From contig JAPLON010000141.1 in assembly GCA_026400695.1 (NCBI GenBank), forward strand, positions 1-5,363: DNA of 5,363 nucleotides, given 5' to 3'. The DNA is from Pseudomonadota bacterium (GTDB lineage Bacteria; Pseudomonadota; Alphaproteobacteria; Paracaedibacterales; CAITNM01). The notes under the pieces were generated by a model. That model was not told the origin of the DNA and did no database searches. It was given only the letters and a program-made list of their open reading frames with translations. Of this stretch, positions 1 through 5,363 are shown in pieces (the stretch's first letter is position 1; each line of letters opens with the position of its first letter). The position numbers and the translations under genes were made by a program.

Positions 1-732
1 AATCCCATTTTGCTCAACCCTTTCAACAGCGCTAGCAACTATTTTTTCATTGTCTAAAAGCTTATCAGACTCTTCAGTTAACAATAGAGATTGCGCTTCT
101 TTCACGGTAACATTACGAGTTTTGGTTTTATTACCAAATGCTTTTCCAAAAACATCTCCTAGATTAAGCATTCCCATTTGTGCACCTGGCATGCCTGGTA
201 CATCAAAAGTTGGAAGCGCACTAGAATTATCCTGTACCTCAATATCAATAAATTTCTCATTCAGCTCACCTGTATGCAACATACGACGAAATTTTTGGCG
301 AGTTTCTGGAGTTGCTGTAGCACCAACTAAAACATCTATAATTTTTTCTTCAGCAAGAACAATTGCTCGTTCCTTAACCTCAGCACGCAAACTTTCTCGT
401 TGCATATGAATGCTAATCTCAATTAAGTCACGGATTATTTGCTCAACATCACGCCCAACATAACCAATTTCTGTAAATTTTGTAGCTTCAACTTTAATAA
501 AAGGTGCCTGTGCTAAGCGCGCCAAACGTCTAGCAATTTCTGTTTTACCAACCCCTGTTGGCCCTATCATTAAAATATTTTTTGGCAACACTTCGTTAAT
601 TAAGTCAGAACCAAGTTGCATGCGACGCCAACGATTACGCAAAGCTATGGCAACCGCACGTTTAGCATCATTCTGCCCAACAATAAAACGATCTAATTCT
701 GCAACTATTTCCTTAGGAGTTAATTTTGTCAT
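1..732 (-). CDS. hslU: HslU, ATPase/unfoldase subunit of the HslVU protease (N-terminal 244 residues, cut by window edge)
   Basis: HslU is the AAA+ ring that unfolds cytoplasmic proteins with ATP and feeds them into the HslV peptidase chamber. I translated the frame by hand from the ATG at 732-730, and it stays open to base 1. The N-terminus (MTKLTPKEIVAELDRFIVGQ) is typical of HslU. The Walker A motif GPTGVGKT is at residues 57-64, and the pore-loop motif GYVGR is at 90-94. The helical intermediate (I) domain runs from about 110 to 235, including GMPGAQMGMLNL (180-191) and TKTRNVTV (203-210), the pattern I associate with alphaproteobacterial HslU. The Walker B motif, sensor residues and C-terminal tail should lie beyond base 1, so the gene is truncated by the window and there is no sign of breakage. 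The start directly follows the hslV stop with no spacer, and the Shine-Dalgarno sequence is weak (GAAAG about 10 bases upstream). This suggests co-transcription and translational coupling with hslV. Confidence 0.97.
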   Translation of the reverse strand, partial: MTKLTPKEIVAELDRFIVGQNDAKRAVAIALRNRWRRMQLGSDLINEVLPKNILMIGPTGVGKTEIARRLARLAQAPFIKVEATKFTEIGYVGRDVEQIIRDLIEISIHMQRESLRAEVKERAIVLAEEKIIDVLVGATATPETRQKFRRMLHTGELNEKFIDIEVQDNSSALPTFDVPGMPGAQMGMLNLGDVFGKAFGNKTKTRNVTVKEAQSLLLTEESDKLLDNEKIVASAVERVEQNGI

Positions 733-1290
733 TTAGCTTACACTTTCAGTTATAATTTGATCGTTGGTATATATACAAAGCTCAGCGGCAATTTTTAAAG
801 ATTTTTGAGCAACATCTAAAACATCAAAACCATCACCTAAAACACTCATCATCCCCTTAGCTGCTGCTAGTGCAAAACCACCACCTGAACCAATAGCAAC
901 AACATCGTCATCAGGCTCAATCACATCTCCATTACCTGACAACACAAAAGTCTTTTGATTATCTGCAACAATCATCATAGCCTCAAGGCGACGTAGGTAT
1001 CTATCTGTACGCCAATCTTTTGCCATTTCAACACACGCTCTTGCCAATTGATTAGGATACTGATCAAGCCTTGATTCTAACCTTTCAAGTAAAGCAAAAG
1101 CATCAGCCGTAGCACCTGCAAACCCCGCTAAGACCTTACCACCACCAATTTTGCGAATTTTTCGTGCTTTACCTTTCATGATTTGTGAACCTAATGTCAC
1201 TTGACCATCACCCGCCATCACCACGTGATTCTCACGTCTTACTGCAATAATTGTAGTGCCATATATTGTTTGGGGGTTGTGATTAATCAT
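733..1290 (-). CDS. hslV: HslV, threonine peptidase subunit of the HslVU (ClpQY) protease
   Basis: HslV forms the double-ring, proteasome-like peptidase core that degrades substrates delivered by HslU in the cytoplasm. The 185-residue protein is normal in length and has an 11-residue propeptide ending in Gly11. Autocleavage would expose Thr12 (TTIIAVRR) as the catalytic nucleophile. Counting from that Thr, the family's Asp17 (in AGDGQ, D28 of the precursor), Lys28 and Lys33 (K44 of the precursor), and Ser124 (in GSGG, S135 of the precursor) are all present. AGFAGATADAF, AKDWRTDRYLRRLEA and the late IYTN motif are also conserved. The ATG at 1290-1288 is the only start that leaves a short propeptide, because the next in-frame Met is M25, beyond the catalytic Thr. 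A weak Shine-Dalgarno sequence (AAGATGG) lies about 7 bases upstream. hslU begins immediately after the stop codon. In many bacteria this operon is heat-shock controlled, but no convincing heat-shock promoter is visible here. Confidence 0.98.
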   Translation of the reverse strand: MINHNPQTIYGTTIIAVRRENHVVMAGDGQVTLGSQIMKGKARKIRKIGGGKVLAGFAGATADAFALLERLESRLDQYPNQLARACVEMAKDWRTDRYLRRLEAMMIVADNQKTFVLSGNGDVIEPDDDVVAIGSGGGFALAAAKGMMSVLGDGFDVLDVAQKSLKIAAELCIYTNDQIITESVS

Positions 1291-1314
1291 TTATGAGCCA
1301 TCTTTATTTGAAAA

Positions 1315-1342
1315 CTTAAACCACACACTACCACAAATTCAA
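1315..1342 (-). promoter_or_regulatory. Weak candidate promoter for hslVU
   Basis: Reading on the minus strand, a TTGAAT box (1342-1337) is followed after 16 bases by TTTAAG (1320-1315). Each box matches 4 of 6 positions of the general -35/-10 consensus. It would start transcription roughly 20 bases upstream of the hslV ATG. It lies in the only noncoding gap between the M48 gene and hslV, where a promoter for the hslVU pair is expected. The match is poor enough to arise by chance, and hslVU could instead be read through from the M48 gene, since no terminator is visible in the gap. Confidence 0.2.
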
Positions 1343-1354
1343 CCATATTTACAT

Positions 1355-1370
1355 CGTGAACCCAACGTGA
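1355..1370. repeat. Two CGTGA direct repeats, 11 bases apart, upstream of hslV
   Basis: CGTGA occurs at 1355-1359 and again at 1366-1370, giving an 11-base start-to-start spacing, about one helical turn. The pair lies about 65-80 bases upstream of the hslV start and just upstream of the candidate -35 box. That is a plausible position for a regulator binding two half-sites on one face of DNA. Two 5-base copies are weak evidence and the repeat may be chance. Confidence 0.25.
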
Positions 1371-1418
1371 GTTGTGTGTAAAGATCCAGTCTTGTAGCAT
1401 CAGTATTGAAATCACTCA

Positions 1419-2276
1419 CTAGTGGAATCTAATTTTCTTTTTAAGCACACTCCAATGCTCAGTATTCGGACTCACATCGGCTTTTGGGTGATTCTTAATG
1501 TAGCGTTTTCCCACCTCAAGCCAATTTTCACTGCGAATATTGGAAGAGGGGTGTGATTTAAAATAATCGCTGAGAAGCTTTCCTTTTTTTGAACATTCAT
1601 CAATTTTTTCAAGTTTTTCAAAACTTGTTCCTAGAGCCAATGGACAATAGTTAAGCTGAGTTAAAGTTTCAAAAGCGTAATTGTCTGCTTCATTCTCGCT
1701 ATATTTACTATGCTGAATGCGTAAAAAGAAGTTAAAAATGGATAAAATGGGAGGAGTGCCAGCGCTCCTGTTGAACGTCTTTACCATATTTCGGTAGCTA
1801 TCGATACAATGCCCAAGATCAATATGCCCTTTTTCATGAGCCAAGATTGCTATGATTTCATCTTCGGAATCTAATATCTCTAAAAGGCCAACAGAAATGT
1901 GAATTATCCCTCCAGGAAGTGCATAGGCATTGGGCTCACCATTATAAACAAAAACCCGCCAAGTAAGTCCTTTTGGGTTATAATTGGCAGCCATTTTATC
2001 AACTAATGATTGGATATATTTCACAATTTTAGGATTTATCTTCGAATCTTGGCTTATGTTACTAAGTAAGTAATTACCAAGCTGCTTTTCATCTTCATCA
2101 CTAACTCCCGATACCTTGGTTAAAGCACGATCAAACGTTTTAAAAGGTTTACCAAAAATTTGAAAAATGGATTCATAGGTTCTTGTTTTTGGTGTCGCCA
2201 GCTGCTTTACCGAAACAAATACACAGATAACGATAAGAATCAGTAAAGTAAGTACTGTTATAAAGCGTCGACTCAT
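1419..2276 (-). CDS. Membrane-anchored M48-family zinc metallopeptidase
   Basis: This is a probable zinc-dependent endopeptidase acting at the outer face of the inner membrane or in the periplasm. Of its 285 residues, 1-4 are basic (MSRR) and 5-22 form one hydrophobic segment, a signal anchor or uncleaved signal peptide with no lipobox. The catalytic motif HEKGH is at 147-151, inside AILAHEKGHIDLGH, with H147 and H151 as zinc ligands and E148 as general base. The third ligand is probably E194 in the ENEAD motif (194-198). The upstream segment NAYALPGGIIHISVGLL (116-132) and the later SHPSSNIRSENW (241-252) match the M48 pattern seen in BepA/LoiP-like and Oma1-like proteases. There is no TPR tail, unlike BepA. 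Three cysteines (157, 211, 228) lie on the presumed periplasmic side. The ATG at 2276-2274 overlaps the stop of the upstream membrane-protein gene (ATGA) and has no clear Shine-Dalgarno sequence, implying coupled translation. The M48 assignment is firm. The substrate is unknown. Confidence 0.9.
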   Translation of the reverse strand: MSRRFITVLTLLILIVICVFVSVKQLATPKTRTYESIFQIFGKPFKTFDRALTKVSGVSDEDEKQLGNYLLSNISQDSKINPKIVKYIQSLVDKMAANYNPKGLTWRVFVYNGEPNAYALPGGIIHISVGLLEILDSEDEIIAILAHEKGHIDLGHCIDSYRNMVKTFNRSAGTPPILSIFNFFLRIQHSKYSENEADNYAFETLTQLNYCPLALGTSFEKLEKIDECSKKGKLLSDYFKSHPSSNIRSENWLEVGKRYIKNHPKADVSPNTEHWSVLKKKIRFH

Positions 2277-5131
2277 GCTTGTAGTCTTTTGCTGTATTTT
2301 TTGTATATGGTTTGAACCGCTAGCATAAGCGCTCCGACACTGATAAATACAAGTGCGCGCAACAGCATATCTGTTTGGTGCATGTCATAAAAAATTAAGC
2401 GTACTACACACAAACCGATTGCTGAAAAAGCGATATTTACAGTAAGTTTATCCTTAAAATAAAAACCGGTTGCGGCCAGAACGACTGCCCACATGACATA
2501 TATCATAGTTAGATAAGTAAGTTCAAATCGCCAATAAAAAAAGACAGATCCAACAATAAATATTGGCAGGATATTACCAAACATCCATGGCTTGGATTTT
2601 TCCATATTTTGCAGAACAAACCCATTAAATAACAATATTACAAGCCCTATTGCGCCTGTAATGTGAGTTTTTGCATACCAGTCTTGAATCGGAGAGTTCC
2701 AATCACTTGAAACTATCGCTAGGTGCACACCTGTAACAATCAAAAATACTTTCGCATACATGTTAATACGTTTGGGAGCTAGCTTATGTTTACTTAACAT
2801 GGCTGTTGCTAATGAAAGGACTGCAAAGCCAATAATTTGCCAATAGACCGGAACATCAATGGCGATTAACGAAATGATGATGATCAAACTGGATTCATAT
2901 CCCGAGGTTGAGATGATGTCATACAGTTTTTGAGTAAAGCTTGGTGAAGATTTTTCACTTCTAATTTGATCTTTTGCAATCAAAGCTCCAACCAATACTC
3001 CAAAAGCTCCGATTACCGTGTGTAAGTTGAGATAACCGACAAGGCTGATTTGTGATTGCAAATGCACCAGCAGATGAGCCGCCACAAACAACCACAAATA
3101 CAAAATGCTGACATTGACAAAGGCTGTTGAATTAAACAAAGATTTTTTAACAATACGATTTAATATATTTGTAATATTTGAGCGAAATTCAAATATTAAT
3201 AATGCCAAAATCAACAGCGCAACTCCCGGTAAGAAGCTAGAGATATCTTTTAAAATCAAATGCCGCACTAAAGCCGTATACAAAGCCACACCGTAAACCC
3301 AAATATCAAATCCATAACGATCGAGATATGTTCTAGGGTGGTATTTGGGAATTAAATGAAGCATTATGGCTGCTAGTCCCATTAAGCCGTGGAGAAATTG
3401 ATGATAGATCGTCATATCTATTATACAAATTTGCAGAACTGCAAAACTAGTTAAGGCTAGGGTACTGATGGTTTGGGTAAGAGAATCTGTAATAAGAACG
3501 CGTGGGTAAAAAAAGCATGCCGTTAGATGAATTGGAACGAGTAGATAAAAATACTGATAGTCTCCATTTTGAAGGGTGACTAAACCAATGGCTAGTATGC
3601 CAAGATATTGCCAGCTCCAAAAGTCACCAGCAATTGACCACAACTTGGTGTGATCTTTGATGACAAGTCGAGTAAGCAATGGGATTAACCCAAGGATTGT
3701 GCAGCTTAAAATAATTTTAATGGTCTGAGTTACTATACCAAAACACTCGATCTTTCTACCTAAAAAGATCACTGAAAAGGCAAATCCTAGGGTTGCAATA
3801 GTGGTCATAACGTAGTGTAGAGATTTTGCTATTTCTGAATTGGTTTTTTCAACAAGCAAGGTAAAAAATACAACTTCAATAAGTATCATGGTGCTAATTA
3901 GCGCAATGCTAATGTCAGTTTTTGCAAAAGCAAAAGTGCCAAGAACCACACTCATCAAGCAAATAAATTGATAAAGAAGCTGGCGCCACTGTGAAAGAGC
4001 TTTTTCTTTATGAGCTTGATAAAATGCTACAGCTCCTGCAGTTAAAAGTAGTGTTGCTTTGATTGCTGCAGTATCGCTCCAATAGAAAACTGTTAGCATT
4101 AAACACAGCCAACCTGTGGCAATTGCTACAAGTTCTGTGAATGAATAATTTGCTAATCGATGTTTAGAACGTGTTGAAACAGCTATGGCCGTAACGCTTG
4201 CTCCAATACCGGCAGCCAAAAACACTAGTTGATTCATCTCAGCAAAGCTTTTGTCTGGCCAAAAATAGGTAAAGGCTGAATATGCTATCAAAATATTGGC
4301 GCTGTGCCAATTACGATCATGACGCAGGAGTATTAAAAGGGCTGCAAATGTATTCAAAAACGCTGCCCCAAAAATCATTAATGACGATGGGGTAAGTGAA
4401 ATGGCGATGAAATTTAAAACAGCTGAAAATGAGGATGCCAATGGTAATGGGTTAAGCCACGCATTTATTAATCCGCCTGCTATTCCGAATAGAAATATGA
4501 ATAGTCCGATTTGCGGTGAGTCATAAAACTTCAAGGCATCGAAGTAAGAAGAACCGCAGGTTGCTAATAACAAAATTGCACCGCCCCCTGATTGTACCCA
4601 CGATGCCATGTCTTTCCATTTAGGATATTTTTTCCGTAAAAATAGGGAGCCCCCCAACATTGCAACGGTTACTGACATTAGGGAAGTAAAGCGTAAAATC
4701 GGAGTTGAGTGGATACTTAAATAAATTTGCCCAAAAACGAGGCCGCAAACCAAAATGGTCATACCTAATACGCCTGTCCAGTTTTCTTTAACCCATGTTA
4801 ATTTTTCTTGGGTGAGTACAGAAGGCTTGGCTACGCTAGGCTGCTGTGTATAAGGCTGCGTGATTTTTTTTACAACTTGTGCTTGTAGATCTATAGTTGT
4901 AGCAACGATTTTAGCAGTGTCAGCTGTAGTGATAGGAATTTTACTTTCTACAGTTGTGCTCTTTTTTAAACCGCGAATGATACTCTCTAAATTTTTAACA
5001 TCCTCTGATAAGGCTCGCAATCTGAACATCAGCATTGCAATGACTATTAAAAACAGTAGGTTAATTAAACTATAATTTAAAAGATCGCTAATAAAAATCA
5101 CTACTAAAAGTATATATCCAAGTATATTCAC
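2273..5131 (-). CDS. Giant polytopic membrane protein, DUF2339-like
   Basis: This is a 952-residue protein with about 30 hydrophobic spans. A hydrophobic hairpin (about 3-37) is followed by a short charged helix likely to be coiled coil (38-58) and a polar linker (59-110). The membrane core then runs nearly unbroken from 118 to 943. The entry into the core (WVKENWTGVLGMTILVCGL, 113-131, then RF, RKKYPKW and a GGGAILLL span) has the layout of DUF2339. The C-terminus (RLIFYDMHQTDMLLRALVFI, 911-930, then a glycine-containing span and YKKY) matches the DUF2339 ending with its conserved FYD...LLR. No catalytic motif is recognised and the family's function is unknown. The start is GTG at 5131-5129, supported by AAAGGA five bases upstream. 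No in-frame ATG is nearby, and starting later would remove the first span. The stop overlaps the M48 start by 4 bases, so the two proteins are probably made together. The family name comes from remembered patterns. Any transport or polymer-related role is unproven. Confidence 0.82.
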   Translation of the reverse strand: MNILGYILLVVIFISDLLNYSLINLLFLIVIAMLMFRLRALSEDVKNLESIIRGLKKSTTVESKIPITTADTAKIVATTIDLQAQVVKKITQPYTQQPSVAKPSVLTQEKLTWVKENWTGVLGMTILVCGLVFGQIYLSIHSTPILRFTSLMSVTVAMLGGSLFLRKKYPKWKDMASWVQSGGGAILLLATCGSSYFDALKFYDSPQIGLFIFLFGIAGGLINAWLNPLPLASSFSAVLNFIAISLTPSSLMIFGAAFLNTFAALLILLRHDRNWHSANILIAYSAFTYFWPDKSFAEMNQLVFLAAGIGASVTAIAVSTRSKHRLANYSFTELVAIATGWLCLMLTVFYWSDTAAIKATLLLTAGAVAFYQAHKEKALSQWRQLLYQFICLMSVVLGTFAFAKTDISIALISTMILIEVVFFTLLVEKTNSEIAKSLHYVMTTIATLGFAFSVIFLGRKIECFGIVTQTIKIILSCTILGLIPLLTRLVIKDHTKLWSIAGDFWSWQYLGILAIGLVTLQNGDYQYFYLLVPIHLTACFFYPRVLITDSLTQTISTLALTSFAVLQICIIDMTIYHQFLHGLMGLAAIMLHLIPKYHPRTYLDRYGFDIWVYGVALYTALVRHLILKDISSFLPGVALLILALLIFEFRSNITNILNRIVKKSLFNSTAFVNVSILYLWLFVAAHLLVHLQSQISLVGYLNLHTVIGAFGVLVGALIAKDQIRSEKSSPSFTQKLYDIISTSGYESSLIIIISLIAIDVPVYWQIIGFAVLSLATAMLSKHKLAPKRINMYAKVFLIVTGVHLAIVSSDWNSPIQDWYAKTHITGAIGLVILLFNGFVLQNMEKSKPWMFGNILPIFIVGSVFFYWRFELTYLTMIYVMWAVVLAATGFYFKDKLTVNIAFSAIGLCVVRLIFYDMHQTDMLLRALVFISVGALMLAVQTIYKKYSKRLQA

Positions 5132-5142
5132 AATAATCCTTT
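5132..5142 (-). promoter_or_regulatory. Ribosome binding site that sets the GTG start of the DUF2339-like gene
   Basis: On the minus strand the bases before the start read AAAGGA-TTATT-GTG. This is a near-consensus Shine-Dalgarno core at five bases from the GTG. It is the best ribosome binding site in the window and the main reason for choosing a non-ATG start. Confidence 0.7.
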
Positions 5143-5147
5143 GAAAA

Positions 5148-5176
5148 ATTATTCATTTTTTGAGCGTTACTGTAAG
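5148..5176 (-). promoter_or_regulatory. Candidate promoter of the DUF2339-M48 pair
   Basis: On the minus strand CTTACA (5176-5171, 4 of 6 matches to -35) is followed after exactly 17 bases by AATAAT (5153-5148, 5 of 6 matches to -10). Transcription would start only about 10-15 bases before the GTG, leaving the Shine-Dalgarno sequence at the very 5' end of the message. The spacing is ideal but the stretch is AT-rich, so a chance match is possible. Confidence 0.33.
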
Positions 5177-5190
5177 TTTCACGTACACAC

Positions 5191-5215
5191 GATCATGGTG
5201 TCAACAGCAATGATC
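5191..5215. repeat. Perfect 6-bp inverted repeat with GATC ends
   Basis: GATCAT at 5191-5196 is the exact reverse complement of ATGATC at 5210-5215, with 13 bases between. It is directly followed by an overlapping 8-base palindrome ATCTAGAT (5213-5220). The loop holds TTGACA on the minus strand (5204-5199), a perfect -35 hexamer facing the DUF2339-like gene. It has no following U-run, so it is not a typical terminator. It could be an operator or part of a mobile-element end. Confidence 0.35.
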
Positions 5216-5229
5216 TAGATGCGCAGGGC

Positions 5230-5363
5230 CTACGCATGAAGAATTTTCTTGACAGATGAGGTGAGGTATTTGAAGGACATAGCATTTTTGCGCATGAGCG
5301 ATTTAATTGACTGTTCTGGCTTTTCTTTCAGCTTCACCAGGACTGCAAGCGCCCATTTACGCA
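5230..5363 (-). CDS. C-terminal end of a probable transposase (partial, enters from outside the window)
   Basis: An open frame on the minus strand comes in from beyond base 5363 and gives 43 full codons from 5361 before a TAG at 5232-5230. The two leading bases, 5363-5362, belong to a codon begun outside. The residues start RKWALAVLVKLKEKPEQSIK and end with SVKKILHA. The sequence is rich in lysine and looks like genuine coding sequence, whereas the other two minus-strand frames hit stops early. The pattern (R-x-x-A-L near the start, a basic middle, then Y-L and a short KKILHA ending) recalls the C-termini of DDE transposases such as the ISAs1 group, but this is recall-based and uncertain. No catalytic residues are inside the window. 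If it is a transposase, the insertion-sequence end should lie within the next 100 bases, before the DUF2339-like gene. Confidence 0.42.
   Translation of the reverse strand, partial: RKWALAVLVKLKEKPEQSIKSLMRKNAMSFKYLTSSVKKILHA

Noticed and set aside
1..3. HslU lacking Walker B, read as a truncated pseudogene
   Set aside because: The frame is open to the window edge, and the Walker B segment is expected just beyond residue 244, so the truncation is due to the window.
50..409. Plus-strand open frame of 119 codons
   Set aside because: It lies antisense inside hslU, whose minus-strand translation is unmistakable. The plus-strand peptide is serine-rich with no recognisable motif.
1381..1418. Possible terminator after the M48 gene
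   Set aside because: Only a 4-bp stem (AAGA/TCTT) is visible and there is no T-run, so no terminator is called.
3105..3296. Plus-strand open frame of 63 codons
   Set aside because: It is antisense within the DUF2339-like gene and has no recognisable domain. It is best explained as a shadow of the hydrophobic coding sequence.
4860..5075. Plus-strand open frame of 71 codons with hydrophobic stretches
   Set aside because: It is antisense to the N-terminal part of the DUF2339-like gene, and the apparent membrane segment comes from reading AT-rich sequence backwards.
5088..5156. A 22-codon minus-strand frame with ATG at 5156-5154 overlapping the GTG start, a possible leader peptide
   Set aside because: It has no Shine-Dalgarno sequence upstream, shows no attenuator-type codon run, and overlaps the proposed -10 box, so it would often not be transcribed.
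5219..5237. Small hairpin ATGCG-N9-CGCAT across the stop codon of the transposase-like frame, as a terminator
   Set aside because: The stem is only 5 bp with a 9-base loop, and no U-run follows on either strand.

Overview
The window is an AT-rich bacterial segment in which every supported gene lies on the minus strand, so transcription runs from high to low coordinates. The HslV and HslU sequences point to an alphaproteobacterium. HslV carries a short propeptide ending in Gly before the catalytic Thr-Thr-Ile. HslU has the alphaproteobacterial I-domain pattern, with a GMPGAQMGMLNL segment and a TKTRNVTV stretch. The low G+C and lysine/isoleucine-rich proteins would fit a host-associated lineage such as Holosporales, but that placement is inference.

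Layout in transcription order. (1) 5363-5230: the last 43 codons of an open frame that enters from outside the window and resembles a transposase C-terminus. (2) 5229-5132: a short noncoding stretch with a perfect 6-bp inverted repeat and a possible promoter. (3) 5131-2273: a 952-residue, roughly 30-span membrane protein of the DUF2339 type, starting at GTG behind a good Shine-Dalgarno sequence. (4) 2276-1419: a membrane-anchored M48-type zinc metallopeptidase whose ATG overlaps the previous stop by 4 bases. (5) 1418-1291: a 128-base spacer with a weak candidate promoter and a phased direct repeat. (6) 1290-733: hslV, complete. (7) 732-1: hslU, the first 244 codons only, cut by the window edge.

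Two functional units are visible. hslV and hslU abut with no spacer and encode the peptidase and the AAA+ unfoldase of the two-component cytoplasmic HslVU protease. The DUF2339-like gene and the M48 gene are joined by an ATGA overlap and are probably translationally coupled. Together they would form a membrane/cell-envelope unit of unknown purpose. This pair lies between a probable mobile-element remnant and the housekeeping hslVU pair, so it may be accessory cargo. The DUF2339-M48 pair is the part of the window most worth follow-up.
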